A model generated the notes under the pieces. It saw only the letters and a program-made list of their open reading frames with translations, did not search any database and was not told the DNA's origin. Below are positions 9,025 to 20,994 of a stretch of 43,865 nucleotides of DNA, in pieces. How positions within the stretch are numbered: position 1 is the stretch's first letter; every line of letters starts with the position of its first letter. A program made the position numbers and the translations under genes. This stretch comes from an uncultured bacterium (GTDB lineage Bacteria > Patescibacteriota > Gracilibacteria > Absconditabacterales > Absconditicoccaceae), in contig CAMVSQ010000008.1 of the NCBI GenBank assembly GCA_947170225.1, positions 1 to 43,865 on the forward strand. The letters are read 5' to 3'.

Positions 9025-11577
9025 ATGCCTCGTATTGATGATGTAATAAAAGAATTGTGAGTTTCCAAGCAAACTTTTTCTAGATATTTTGAAAAAGTGA
9101 TGTGAAAGGAAATGACAGCAAAAGTTGCAACAGTTTCAGATGCAAATCTTGTAAAAATTAAAAAGCTTTTGGAAAAAAATGGGAAAATATCCAATGATTG
9201 AAAAACAAAGGCTGTAAAAGTTGCTTTGTCGTGAAAAGCTGAAAAAAAAGAATCAGCAAAATCTACAGCATTAAAGGCTGATGAATTATCTGGTGGATGA
9301 TTTTTGGCTGGACTTTGATTTTCTATGACTCCATCAGAACCAACTGTACCAGATGATGAAGACGAAGAAATCATAGATTTGACAGAAGATGAAGAAGCTG
9401 AAGTGCAAGCATATATCCAAAAAGAATTTGGGCATGAAGAAAAGAAAAATGATAACATTTGAGTTTCTTTTGAAGATTTGATACAGCATAGTGGTGGACC
9501 AGCACCAAAGCAAATTACATATGATAGGCCAAGGTACGACAAAAGTGAAAAATCTGCTTATGAAAGTAAATGAAAAGGTAAATGAAGATGAAAAGATAAA
9601 TATGAAAATAAACATCTTTGATGAAATGTAAGTTTTGGTGAAAATACCAGAAAATTTGTTGAAAAAACTCCATTAGATTCTTCACTTCGTTCAGAATGAC
9701 AAAATGTTCGTGATAATCCATATGTTGAAGAAGAACAAGCTCAGGAACAGTTGCAGATAGTTAGAAAGCCAAAAGTAGCGACAACTTCTGGTACATTGAA
9801 AAAGAAACAAGAAATAACAATTGATCAAAAAATTACTGTAAAAGAATTTTCTGAAAAAATGGGAGTTCCGTTGACAGAATTGATGAAAGTTTTGATGCAA
9901 AATAAATTGATGCTCTGAATCACTGCAAGTTTGGATTTTGATACAGCTTCGTTGATTGCAGCAGAGTTTGATGTGACTGTGAAACAAGAAGAAAATAAAC
10001 AATTGGATGTGGAAAGTTTTATCACATGAGACTTGCAATCTTTGCTTGATATGGACAAAGATGCTCAGCATTTGGAAGAAAGAGCCCCAGTTGTGACTGT
10101 GATGTGACATGTGGATCATGGAAAGACATCATTGCTAGATTACTTGAGAAAAACAAGTGTAGCAAACAAAGAAGCTTGATGAATTACCCAATGAATTTGA
10201 GCATCTGTAGTAGAATGCAACTGAAAAAAAATCACATTTATTGATACTCCTGGACATGAATTATTTACAGATTTGAGGGCTAGATGAGCAAAATTGACAA
10301 ATGTAGCTGTAATTGTGGTCGCTGCAGACGATAGTGTCATGCCTCAAACTGTGGAATCAATAAATCATGCAAAATCTGCTTGAGTTCCTATCATAATTGC
10401 TATTACAAAAATAGATAAACCAGGAAAAAATATTGAGCAAATCAAGACTGATTTGGCTGCAAATGGTATCACACCAGAAGATTGGGGAGGAGAAACTCCA
10501 ATTGTACCTATTTCAAGCCATACATGACAGTGAATTCCACAACTTTTGGAAGCGATTTTGTTGCAAGCGGAAATGCTTGAATTGAAATATAATCCTGATA
10601 GATCTGCTATCGGGGTTGTTTTGGATGCAAATAAAGATCCAAAACAATGAGTGGTAAGTAGTATCATTGTTTTGACTTGAACATTGAAAGTTTGAGATGT
10701 GATTGTTGCTTACAATACTTATGGTAGAGTGAGAAGAATGCAGGATTGGACTGGAAAATTGATTAGAGTGGCAAAATGATGAGAACCTGTGCAAATCCTT
10801 TGAATCACAGATTTGCCAGAAGCTGGTAGGATGATTGAAGTAGTGAAAAATGAAAAAGAAGCTGAACACAAAGTTTCTCTGATAAAACAGCAAGAATCAA
10901 ACAAAGATAATCAATCAGCAGTTCAAGATTTCATTTCCAAATTATCTGCAAATGCTGAAGAATGAGAAAAAACTGAATTGAGATTGATTTTGAAATCTGA
11001 TGGTTCAAGTAGTCTTTCTGCTTTGAAACAGGCTGTAGAGTGAGTAAAAGTACCAGAAAATGTAATCATGAAAGTAATTCACAGTGATGTATGATATTTT
11101 TCTGATTCTGATATTTCGCTGGCTCAGGCTTCAAAAGCATTGCTTTTGTGATTTAATATTGGAATAAATGCAACATTGAAGAAAAAAGCGGAGCAAATGA
11201 AAGTGGAGATAAAGAATTTTGATATTATATATGAACTTACAAATTATCTAACAGAATTGACACAATGAATGATAAAATATGAAGAAGTAGAAGTAGTAAT
11301 TTGAAAATTGAATGTATTGTGAATTTTCTATACGAAATGAAAAGAAATGACAGTATGATGAAAAGTACTTGAATGAAAAGCAAAAAATAAATGTAAATTT
11401 AGAATCATTAGATGAGATGAGGTAATTGCAAATTGAGAAATATTGTCATTGCACAAAAACAAAGATGAGGTAAAAGAAATAGTAGAATGAGATGAATGTG
11501 GAATGAAAGTAAAAGTTTGAAAAAAAATTGAGGAGTGAGATATTTTAGAATTCTGGGAAATGCAGGAGATAAAATAA
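9025..11577 (+). CDS. infB: translation initiation factor IF-2
   Basis: The 850-aa GTPase delivers initiator tRNA to the small subunit. It has an IF2 N-terminal helix domain, a long charged linker, a second N-domain ([19 protein letters not shown], near residue 271), then the G domain: G1 GHVDHGKTS (about 361, first Gly is TGA), G3 DTPGHE (about 406), G4 TKID. Domains II to IV follow. In the linker at residues 218-226, DSSLRSEGQ is encoded by a 25-nt copy of the dispersed repeat inserted in frame. pth follows after 21 nt. Start is ATG 9025, giving an N-terminus typical of IF2. Confidence 0.96.
9676..9700. repeat. single arm of the dispersed palindromic element inside infB
   Basis: The 25-nt sequence starts GATTCTTCACTTCG and ends TTCAGAATGAC, identical to the copy at 30065-30089 and to the right arm at 32528-32552. 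It is read D-S-S-L-R-S-E-G(TGA) in the variable IF2 linker. Confidence 0.85.
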
Positions 11578-11598
11578 TTAATAACTAATAAATTTTTG

Positions 11599-12138
11599 AT
11601 GAGACTAATAGTTTGACTTGGAAATCCATGAGAGCAATATAAAAATACCAGGCATAATATCTGATTTACTATGCTTGATGAGTTTGTAAATTCAAATAAT
11701 TTATGAAGTTTTTCTTATGATAATAAATATGGTTGAGAGGCCTTCACTACCCTGCTGGATTGAAATAAGGTTGTTTTTTTGAAACCTATGGAATTTATGA
11801 ATAAATCTGGATGACCCGTTTCTAAATTAGTAAATTTTTATAAAATTGAGCCAAAAGATATTTTAGTAATTCATGATGAGATTGATTTACCTGTTTGAAT
11901 TGTAAAATTGAAATTTTGATGATGATTAGCTGGTCATAACTGATTAAGAGATATTGCTTTGAAATTGTGAACTCAAGATTTTTGGAGAATTAGAGTTTGA
12001 GTTGATAGACCTGGTGACTCCTCTACTCAATCTGTTGCTGATTATGTTTTATGAAATTTTAGAAAAGAACAAATTGAAGCAGTTGAAGATAAATATTTGG
12101 ATATTGAAAAGTTTGTTTTTGAATTTTTGTGAAAGTAA
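11599..12138 (+). CDS. pth: peptidyl-tRNA hydrolase
   Basis: The 179-aa protein shows the Pth fold: MRLIVGLGNPGEQYKNTRHN at the N-terminus (catalytic His as the last residue quoted), FLKPMEFMNKSG (about 66-77), IHDEIDLP (catalytic Asp) and GGGLAGHNGLRDI (about 114-126). It recycles peptidyl-tRNA released prematurely from ribosomes. Nearly all the conserved glycines are TGA. It follows infB by 21 nt and ends at a strong terminator, so infB-pth is likely an operon. Confidence 0.95.
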
Positions 12139-12144
12139 TCTTTG

Positions 12145-12178
12145 AAAAAACTCGAGCGAATTTTACTCGAGTTAGTTT
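12145..12178. terminator. bidirectional terminator between pth and the 12181 gene
   Basis: AACTCGAG (12149-12156) pairs with CTCGAGTT (12166-12173), flanked by an A run on the left and a T-rich stretch on the right. It serves the convergent genes. Confidence 0.8.
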
Positions 12179-12180
12179 TG

Positions 12181-12594
12181 TTAAATTCCAAATGAAATTA
12201 GTGCTTCATTGCCATCAGTGGTGATCCACTGGATTTTGGCTGTTGTTTCGGGATCTTCTTCCCATTTTTTGTTATACCATCGTTTTTTGTAGACTGTGTA
12301 CCAGTTTTCAGCAATATACTTGGCAACAAAACCAAATATTTCTAGTGCATTTGTGGAGTAGATTTCGTCGATTTTGAGGCAAAATGTGAAATTGTCTATT
12401 GCTGTTCCTTTGATTGTAAATGTTTGAGTTGGTTTTTTGCAGTCTTGCAAAAGAGTTGTTGTATCATAGAAACGAATTTCGATTGATGGGAAATAATAAT
12501 GGTGATAAGCTTTCTTTTGAACCATACTCCTGAAGATTTCTACTTTTTGTGGAACACCATCTTGTGTTTGTTTTAATTCTATTTTTCTTTTCAT
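12181..12594 (-). CDS. hypothetical protein (137 aa)
   Basis: The frame is open from ATG 12594 to TAA 12181 with no in-frame TGA; its few glycines are GGN. The product starts MKRKIELKQTQDGVPQKVEI, has many aromatic residues and alternating hydrophobics suggesting a beta-rich soluble fold, and a C-terminal WITTDGNEALISFGI. No signal peptide or membrane segment. I do not recognise a family. It stands alone, convergent with pth and divergent from the DUF1015 gene. Confidence 0.7.
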   Translation of the reverse strand: MKRKIELKQTQDGVPQKVEIFRSMVQKKAYHHYYFPSIEIRFYDTTTLLQDCKKPTQTFTIKGTAIDNFTFCLKIDEIYSTNALEIFGFVAKYIAENWYTVYKKRWYNKKWEEDPETTAKIQWITTDGNEALISFGI

Positions 12595-12753
12595 AATGTG
12601 ATTTTTTTTTGTTAGTTGTTGCTTTGTTAGTTTTTATATTTATATTTTATTATAATTGTTTTTTTATTTATTGCAATAGATTTAATTTTAACTTGAATTA
12701 TTTTTTTATAAGAATACCATAAACTGTTAATTTTTAGTTATTAATTATTTGCC

Positions 12754-14106
12754 ATGCAAACATTTTTTGAATCATTATGAGTACAAATTCCAGAAATTTA
12801 TTTACCAAAAGATTGAGTAGATTTGACCAAGTGGGCTGTAGTTGCTTGTGATCAGTATACTTCACAACCAGATTATTGGGATGGAGTAAAGAATTTTGTT
12901 TGAGATGCTCCATCTACTCTCAAGCTAACATTTCCAGAAATTTATTTAAATGATGAAGACAAAGAAGAAAGGATTGCAAATATAAACAAAAATATGAAAA
13001 ACTATTTAGATCAATGAATTTTGGAAAATAAGGGAGTTTGATTTATTTATTTGGATAGACAGACATCACATGTAAGATCTAGAAAATGATTGATTATGGC
13101 TTTGGATCTGGAGAGATATGATTTTAGTAAATGATCTCAGACTTTGATTAGGGCTACTGAATGAACAATTATTGAAAGAATCCCACCTAGGATGAGAATT
13201 AGAGAAAATGCTATTTTTGAGTTGCCACATATTTTGGTTTTGATTGATGATCAAAAGAAACAAGTAATAGAGCCGTTGGCAAATAGGACTGATAAATTCA
13301 AAAAATTATATGATTTTGATATGATGATGGATTGAGGTCATATTACTGGATATCAAGTGACTGATGAAGAATCTATCAATGGAATTATTGCATGATTGAC
13401 TGCTTTGGCTGACAAAGAAGCATTTAAACAAAAATATGGAGTCGGAGATGATTTGTGAGTTTTGCTTTTTGCTATGTGAGATGGAAATCATTCGTTTGCT
13501 ACTGCAAAAGCAGTTTGGGAGACAAAGAAAAAAGAATTGTCTGAAGAAGAAAGAAAAAATCATCCTGCTAGGTTTGCTATCGTTGAGATTGAAAATGTAC
13601 ATGATAATGGAATAAATTTTGAGCCAATTCATAGAGTTTTGTTTAATGTAGATCATAATCATTTGTACAATGAAATGGTAAAATATTTTAAAAATATCTG
13701 ATCTGATGTAGAGATTCAGCATTTTGATTCCAAAGATGATTTAAAAGAAAACTTGCAAGAATCAAGTAAAGATGTACATTATTTTTGGTGAGCAAATGAT
13801 GATTGATATGATATAATTTGAATAAAAAATCCAAAATTAAATTTGGAGGTAGGAAATTTACAGGCTTTTTTGGATGAATATTTAAAAAATATTCCTGATG
13901 TAAGTATAGATTATGTGCATGGTGAGGATGTGACAGAAGAAATATGAAGAAAAAAATGAAATCAAGGATTTATGCTTCCAATCATGGATAAATCAGACTT
14001 TTTTAAAACTGTGGTTTTGGATGGAGCTTTGCCAAGAAAAACTTTTTCAATGTGAGAGGCTGAAGAAAAGAGATTTTATTTAGAAGCTAGGAAAATTGTG
14101 AAATAG
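12754..14106 (+). CDS. DUF1015 family protein
   Basis: The 450-aa product matches the DUF1015 layout: N-terminal VVACDQYTSQPDYW (about 29-42), a middle TLIRATEGTIIERIPPRM segment, then GDGNHSFATAKA (about 247), the family's most conserved block, here with GxGNHSF for the more common DGHHR. ENVHDNGINFEPIHR follows. The family is widespread in anaerobes and candidate phyla, sometimes called SerC-like; its biochemical role is not established. The gene is monocistronic, with a strong terminator nine bases after the stop. Confidence 0.85.
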
Positions 14107-14114
14107 TGTGATAT

Positions 14115-14150
14115 AAAAAAAGGTCTCGTATTTTTTGGAGACCTTTTTTT
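14115..14150 (+). terminator. rho-independent terminator
   Basis: AAAAAAAGGTCTC (14115-14127) pairs perfectly with GAGACCTTTTTTT (14138-14150). It ends the DUF1015 transcript and is convergent with the FNT gene. Confidence 0.9.
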
Positions 14151-14211
14151 GTTTTTATTGGAGTCAATATTTCAATCCAAATTGTCGATGATAGTTAGGT
14201 TGTTTATTATT

Positions 14212-15018
14212 TTATTTTTTGTAAATTAACCAATACATTAGTCCAACAAACACAATTCATCAGATGAGATTTCCAATTGTGACTGGTAGTAAATTATTTA
14301 TAAAAATATTTTTTATGGTTATTGAGGCTGTATTTATTGTTTCTGGAATTATGTTAAATATTTTTAGTAAATATGCAAATGGTAGATAAAACATATTTGC
14401 TATGGAATGCTCAAATCCAGCAGCAACAAATGCTGTGATTGGAAAGATAATTCATAAAATTTTGTCGCTGTTTCTTTTTCCGCTTCGTGCTAGCCGTACT
14501 CATAAGCATACCAAAATATTACACAATATTCATAGACAAATAGCTTGGATAAATCAGTGATTTAGTTTTTGTATTCAGATATTTGAAATTGTTTCGGTTA
14601 TAGCTGGATAGCCAAATAGGTGTCGTCATGCTAAATAACATAAACCAACTACTATCAAAGCTCAAATAAAATTTCAAAATCGTACTATTGTGAGATTTTT
14701 GATCATTTCGAGTCGAGATATTCTTTTATCCAATTTGGATATTATTAGTAATGAATTTCCTGTAAATAATTCGGCTCATGCAATCATGACCAAAACTAGT
14801 CACAAGGAAAAAGTGACCCCAGCGATTAGTTTTGTGATTCAAAATGGGATCGTTCAGCTTAATCATGAGATACTTGTGATGGAAAATACAGCTCCAAATG
14901 CAATAAACATACCAGCAAGGATACTTGAAAGTACTGTTTTTCAGATTTTATTTTTTGCTTTTTGTTCTCATATTAAACTGGCTTTTTGTGTAATTTCCAA
15001 AGGTGTTAGTGAAGACAT
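14212..15018 (-). CDS. formate/nitrite transporter (FNT) family channel
   Basis: The 268-aa protein has six hydrophobic helices and FNT hallmarks: AGMFIAFGAVFS (helix 1), AGAELFTGNSLL (about 83), FGNFIGALIV (about 118), CNILVCLGV (about 165) and AAGFEHSIANMFYLP (about 199), which matches the conserved GFEHSxANM filter region. These pentameric channels move formate, nitrite or hydrosulfide. At the FocA position normally Trp (AVWMSYSG) this gene has CGG, one of the clearest signs that CGG is not Arg here. It is the last gene of a likely minus-strand operon starting at dnaE, 34 nt after the esterase gene. Which anion it carries cannot be told. Confidence 0.92.
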
Positions 15019-15052
15019 TTTTGTATATTTTAAATTAAAATAATTAGTTGTT

Positions 15053-16390
15053 TTATTCGTTTTTCCAGAAATCGTACATCATTTCTGTAGCTCAACTTGG
15101 TCGCTCGTGTCATCATCATCCATAGTATTTGCAAAAAACTACATTTGCTCATGGTAAGCATTTTGTATATTTGACACAGTCCATTTCGTATGAATTTTTG
15201 TAAATTTCTGTCTCTTGGGAGCATTGATTTTGTTTTATGATTTTGTTGCGAATTGATTCTCATCATGCAAATCAGGCTAATGGATCAGATGGATTATGAA
15301 ATATTATTGCTGAAATTGGAGCTGAACATGTTGGGAAAGTCATTGGACTTCATCAAACAATTCAAATTCAGTGAATTTGTGCTCATCTAGCACATCATAG
15401 CATACTTGTAAATCGTCACCCAAGTGAATGTCAAACTACATAGACTTGTGATAAGTCTATACAATAATTTTGAGATATTTCTTTTAATATTTCATCAAAA
15501 AGTTTGTAATCTCTCAAGGCCGAAACTTTGTCTCATGGGTTCATTCGGTTTCTTTGTGGTCACTCCTCTGGCAGTCATGCTGGATAGATAATGATACTAT
15601 TTTTGTCTCATTCTTTTTCAATATTGTAGTATGAAAGTCAATTATAAGGACTTGTACGACCGTGAAATGCAAAAATCAATTTGGCTGGTCTGGACTGTGA
15701 ATATCTATTTCAAATCTTTGTGAGGAAATGCCTTTCTACTCAATCAATCATGATACTTGATGGAGCTGTTGAAGGTTGTTTTTTATTACATCATATAGAT
15801 GGATATCATGGTTGTTGGTTTCGATTTTCGGCTTGTCATTTGATTAAACTTATAGCCAAATGAGACATCATACCGCGAGTTAGTTGTTGTTCTGGATATA
15901 GAGAATATTTTGAAAAAATAGAATTTTCATCTGCAAAATTGAGATATTTTTCATACCAAAAATTAGATTCAATTTCTTTTGTATTTATATTAAATGATTC
16001 AATTCAGATTTTTAGTCATTCGACATATGACACATTTTTGTTTGGTTTAAATGTTCAGTCCGCATATCATTTGATTATTCATATATCCTTTGCTGTACAA
16101 ACAATATCGTGATATCGTTCTCATACTTTTACATCTGGAAAGCAGTCTTGTTTTCATTCGTCAATCTCTGTATGGGAAGCTAATAATATAATTTTTAGCA
16201 TTTCTGCACGAGTAATTCATTGATTTGGTTTAAATGTGCCGTCTGTGTATCATTTTACTATTCAGAGGTTTGCTAATTGTGTGATATCTGTTTCATATTG
16301 ATTTCAAGCGATATCATAAAATTGTGATGAAACTTTTCAATATGAAGTGAGGAAAATAATAGCAAATACAAGTATTATTCATTTTTTCAT
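15053..16390 (-). CDS. SLH-anchored secreted esterase (PHB depolymerase/feruloyl esterase-like)
   Basis: The 445-aa product has a signal peptide (MKKGIILVFAIIFLTSYG), then two clear S-layer homology repeats with GIVKGYTDGTFKPN (about 44) and GIIKGYADGTFKPN (about 103), plus a weaker third. An alpha/beta hydrolase domain follows: KLIFAFHGRT (oxyanion region, about 234), VVGHSLGG (nucleophile Ser, about 318), HNPSDP (Asp region) and GGGHExPSGAT (catalytic His), where x is CGA; the LpqC/PHB-esterase family has GGGHTWPG. Such enzymes cleave polyester or feruloyl esters. The fusion to SLH suggests a cell-surface hydrolase. Cysteines may form disulfides. It follows ligA by 23 nt. Confidence 0.9.
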
Positions 16391-16413
16391 TTTGATTTTT
16401 CTTTTTTATATCG

Positions 16414-18555
16414 CTAAAATAGCCCAATTTGAGTTGGTCATTTGGTTTCTATTTTTGGTTTTATTTCGTTTAAAAATTGAAAATTTTGTAGAATTTGATT
16501 TCGAGAATTGTAAATTTGTATGCCCAACTCCTCTGCTTTTGTGGCTTTATTTCCAGCATTTTCTCATATAAAGACAAAATTTGTATTTTTGGTAGGATTT
16601 GAGTCAAAAATATATCAATTTTTTTCCATTTGGGCGATAATTTCTAGCCTTGAAACTTCAAAACTTCAGGTGATACAAAAATGTTTGGCTCATTCACTAT
16701 ATGTTTTTGTTTCGTTGAAGCAGTTGAAATTTAATCATAAATCTTGTAATTTTTGTAATAATTCTTGATTGTTTTTTCGATAGTTTACTATTCAGTCTAC
16801 AATTTTTTCTCAAACTCAATAAATTCAAATCAAAAATTCTGGATTGGTTAGATATTGATTGATATCTTGTAATGTAGTTTTTTGAGTCAAATTTTTTGCG
16901 ATTCAGCTGTAAATATCTTTGGCTATCTTTTTTCATATTCATGGGATTCAAAGTCCGTTTAGTAGTCTCCAAAATTCTTTATTTTTTGATTCTTTTAGTT
17001 GTTTTTGGATTTCAGAAATTTTTTTGTCTGCAAATCATGGAAATCTGCGGACAATTCTCTGAGTATCAAAATCTAGTAATTTGTACAAATCAGCGATGTT
17101 TGATATAATATTGTGCTCTACCAAAATATCTACTATATTGCCTCCAACTCACTCAATATCCATACATTCGTTGCTAACAAATCGGATGATTTTTTCTTTG
17201 ATTTGTGCTGGGCAAGCTGGATTTTGGCAGTAATAGTGGATATCAATATTTGTGATTGGTCAGTGGCAACTTGGACAAAAAAGTGGTGCAGAGATGAGAC
17301 TTTCATCGGTCCTAGATTCTTTTATAACTCATGTGATGTATGGAATTACTTCCCCGCTCCTTTGAATTCGTACAAAATCGTTGAAATGGATATCTTTTTC
17401 TTTGATAAAATCAAAATTATGTAGAGAAACTCTGGAAATCGTCACTCATCATAGTTGGACTGGAGTTAAGTTTGCAACAGGAGTAATTATTCAAGTCCTT
17501 CATATTTGAAAATCTACCGATTCTATCTGTGTGCTGATTTGTTCTGCTGGAAATTTGTAGGCGATTCATCGTCTTGGGTGATGGGCGGTAGATCATAGTT
17601 TATCTCTGGTGTCTTGTCATATAATTTTGATCACGAGTCAATCAAAATCAATGTTTTCTTTTTCCAGAAGTTCTTTTGTTTTTGTATCATTGCAGAGATT
17701 CACCACATCATCTATTGAATCAAAAATTTTGAACCGTGGATATACTGGTAATCATAATTCATGTAGCGAATTAGTTATTTGCTGTTGTGAATATATTATT
17801 TCGTAGACACAGCATTGTAAATTTCTTTGTGCTGTGATGTTTGGATCAAGCTGTTTCAGACTTCATGAAGCCAAATTCCTTGTGTTTGCATAGGCTGTTT
17901 CTCATTTGGATTCTCTTTCTTTGTTTATTTTTTTCAATTCATCTTTTCAAATGAGAACTTCTCATCTAAACGAGCAAATTCATGGAATTTGAATTTTTAA
18001 TTTTTGTGGGATTGATTTGATTGTTTTTACATTTGCTGTCACATCTTCTCAAATATATCCGTCTCCTCTAGTAATTCACTGGATAAAATTTCAATCTTTG
18101 TAAATTAGTTCAATACTCAATCCATCAAATTTTGGTTCTACTAAAAATTGGAAATTTGGATCAAATCATTCTTTTTGAGCGATTTTTTGGGCTCTTTCTT
18201 GTCGTTCTAAAATATCGTTTGTATTGTAGCTATTTTCCAGAGACAAAAGCGGTGCCCTGTGTGTTCATTTTTTGAATCAATCTTGGATTTGGTTTACTAA
18301 TTTCTGTGTTGGAGAATTTCAGCTGATGATATATGGAAAATCTTGTTCAATTTTTTTCAGATATGCAAAAAGTTGGTCGTATTCAAAGTCTGAAATTATT
18401 GGCGCTGAGTCGATGTAGTAAAGATGATTGTGATCTCAGATACAGTCAATAAGATCTTGATAAATCTTTTTTATTTCTGCATCAGAAATTTTTGATGGTT
18501 CGGGATTGTTATGGATGTAGTTTTGTAGTTCTCTTGTTTGATCGATTAAGGTCAT
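16414..18555 (-). CDS. ligA: NAD-dependent DNA ligase
   Basis: The 713-aa protein contains the Ia domain (FEYDQLFAYLKKIEQDFP), the adenylation motif EPKFDGLSIEL with the AMP-accepting Lys (about 128), GITRGDGYIGEDVTAN, an OB domain with RSGEVIPYIT, a four-Cys zinc finger (CPSCH, then CQNPACPAQ), helix-hairpin-helix repeats and a C-terminal BRCT domain (FCITGSFEVSRLEIIAQ). It seals nicks in replication and repair. The family motif PRWAIAYKFPAE appears as PR-CGA-GIAYKFPAE, supporting CGA=Trp. Length is slightly above typical (about 670). It lies 82 nt after the sugar transferase and 23 nt before the esterase gene. Confidence 0.97.
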
Positions 18556-18637
18556 TGGTTTGGTTAAGAATTAAGATGAGGATTTTTTAATACATTTTTA
18601 CAAAAATTTTCTAGACTACGGCCACCGTCAAATGATT

Positions 18638-20002
18638 TTATTTCCCTTTAAAAACTACTTTGAATGTAGCTAAAATAACATACAAATCTAGGAATAAATT
18701 TCGATTTTTTATGTAGTATAAATCTAGTTTTGCTTCTTGGTCAAAGCTAAGTTTGTCTCTACCAAATATTTGAGCATATCAGGAAATTCATGGTTTGACA
18801 GAAAGCAATCTCTTTTGTCGCGTTTCATAATTTTTGATTTCTTCTAGTAGGTGTGGTCTTGGTCAGATGATGGACATGGTTCATACTAAAACGCAGAATA
18901 GTTGTGGTATTTCGTCCAATGATGATTTACGCAAAAATTTTCAAAATTTGGTGATTCTTGGATCGTTTTTGATTTTGAATAATGGACCTGATCTTTCGTT
19001 TTGTTTTAGTAAATCTTTTTTTAAATCTTCTGCATTTTGCACCATTGAACGGAATTTGATAAATGTGAATTCTTTTCCGTGTTTTCAGACTCTTTTTTGT
19101 CTAAAAAAGATTGGTCATTTGCTATCTAGTTTGATTAAAATTCAAATAATTATCATGATAGGAGATAGCAGAATTATTGCACAAAGGGATATTATTATGT
19201 CAAAAATCCTTTTTCGTACGATATTTCGTCCATCTATAGTGGAATATTTGTATTCCATAGCTACTAAATTTGATATATTTTCTGGTTTATAAACTACATC
19301 TTCCAAAAAATATCATTCAGTGATGTGGTAAAATCTAGTATTTGAAAATCTCAACTGCTCGATCATGTTTTCTAGATCTTTCTTGTTGAAAATTCATGCT
19401 GCGATGATGATTAGGTAATTTGTCAACTGTATATCTCATATGTCATCTAGTTGTGTAAATTCAGTTTTGTATGTCATATTTTTTTGAATTTTTTCTACTA
19501 TTTCATAACTTTCTGTCCCATTGTCTCATATTATCAAAATTTTGTTGTTTCAATTTTTATTTTTTTTGGCTTCAATTCTGTTTCGTATTTGGTCAAACAA
19601 CAGCATAATTACAAAAACGCTTATTGCTCATACGATTATGATAAATCTAGATAGTCAATATCTAAACAAAAACCCAGTTCAGAAATATGAAATGAAGGTG
19701 ATTGTGATTATTCGATATATCCAGACTTTTGTAAATGTTTGGAAATATTTTTGTACAGGTTTGTCTAATTCATACAGGTCTTTTAAAATTCATATTGCTA
19801 TAAATATCAATCCAGAAATTATGGCAAATAGCATGGTTTCATGGTAATTGATGGCTGGAATTGGTAATTGAAATCAAGGAATTAGGTCGGTATTTAAACG
19901 CAATCTGTATATTAGATAAAATACCAGCAAAATTATTCAAAAATGAAACAATGGTCTTAACATCCTAAATATGATGCTCTGATACCTTTCTTTGTAGTCC
20001 AT
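18638..20002 (-). CDS. polyprenyl glycosylphosphotransferase (bacterial sugar transferase)
   Basis: The 454-aa product has five likely N-terminal membrane helices, a central nucleotide-binding-like region and a C-terminal WbaP/EpsE-type catalytic domain: KRIFDIIISLCAIILL, then FRQKRVGKHGKEFTFIKFRS (the PIFFRQxRVGxxGxxF motif), RSGPLFKIKNDPRITKFGK, DEIPQLF and SVKPGISGYAQIFG. It would transfer a sugar-1-phosphate from a nucleotide sugar to undecaprenyl phosphate, starting surface polysaccharide synthesis. Three positions where the family prefers Trp (before NIV-x-KRIFD, before QKRLLSVKPG, and N-x-NLFLD) carry CGA. It follows the DHH gene by 25 nt. Confidence 0.93.
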
Positions 20003-20027
20003 GAGTAATTTTTATGGAGTAAAGTTG

Positions 20028-20990
20028 TTATTTCAACATTCAATTTATTTTTGTTATTACTTCATTTATAGTTGTTTCAAAATCTTTTTCAATTGATAGA
20101 GTGAATCCAGCTGCATGTATGTGTCATCCTCAACCAAAACTTTCTGCTATTTTTGAGATATCGGTATTTTTGGATCTCATAGAGCATTTTACCCAATTTC
20201 AATTTTTTCTAATTGTCATGATAATTTTTGGTCATCTAATTTCTTGGATTACGGTAAGTCAGTATCATGCTTGTTCATTGTCTACATTGTATTTTTGTAA
20301 TTCATCTATATCGTAATAAGAATACAAAATTTCTCAATCTTTTTTCATCCTTTCCAATAAAATTTTGAAAAAATTGATTGTTTCCATAGATTTGCTGTTT
20401 GTGAGGTTTTCGGTTATCAATTTTTTGTCTGCTCCAAATTTTATTAAGTTGAGTGCATTTGTAAATATTCTTTCATGATTTTCGTCAAAGCGGAAATTTC
20501 CAGAATCAGTAGTCAATCCTAGGTAAAAATATGTAGCAATTTGTGGGGTGATATACTGTTTTCGTATATCTTTTATTGTCTCAAATATGACTTCACAGCA
20601 ACTAGTTGCTGTAAAATCGACGATGGTCAATCGACTGTCATTTTGATTTTTGGTTTTGTGATGATCAAATACTACTATATTTTGTTTATCAAAATATTCT
20701 TTTTTTCATTGAGATATCTGTCCTATACGAGCAAGCTCGGAGCAGTCAACCAAAATGAGCAAATCATAATTTCAATAATCAAATTCTGATTTAATTTTTC
20801 ATATTTCTGGCAAAAATCCAAAAATTTTGCTTGGTTTGTTTGGTGCGACCAAAGATATATTTTTTCACATATTTTCTAGTAAAATTCACAATCATAGCAA
20901 ACTTCCTATAGCATCTCAGTCTGGATCTTCGTGGCAAAATATTGCTATTTTTTGTGATTGTTCTATCTTTTTTAGTATTTTATCTTTCAT
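20028..20990 (-). CDS. DHH family phosphoesterase (NrnA-like)
   Basis: The 320-aa protein carries the DHH motifs CHEDPDGDAIGSLLGL (about 19-34), LVDCSE (about 81), VFDHHKT (about 106-112) and TDSGNFRF, and the DHHA1 glycine motif GGGHIHAAGF (about 292). These coordinate two Mn2+ ions. Relatives are oligoribonucleases or pAp/c-di-NMP phosphodiesterases; the length fits NrnA. It starts 4 nt after the dnaE stop, so the two are almost certainly co-expressed, linking it with nucleic acid turnover. Exact substrate is not decided by sequence. Confidence 0.92.
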
Positions 20991-20994
20991 GTTT

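Noticed and set aside
9018-10893. Several long minus-strand ORFs opposite infB
   Set aside because: They are antisense shadows; infB is unmistakable on the plus strand once TGA is read as Gly.
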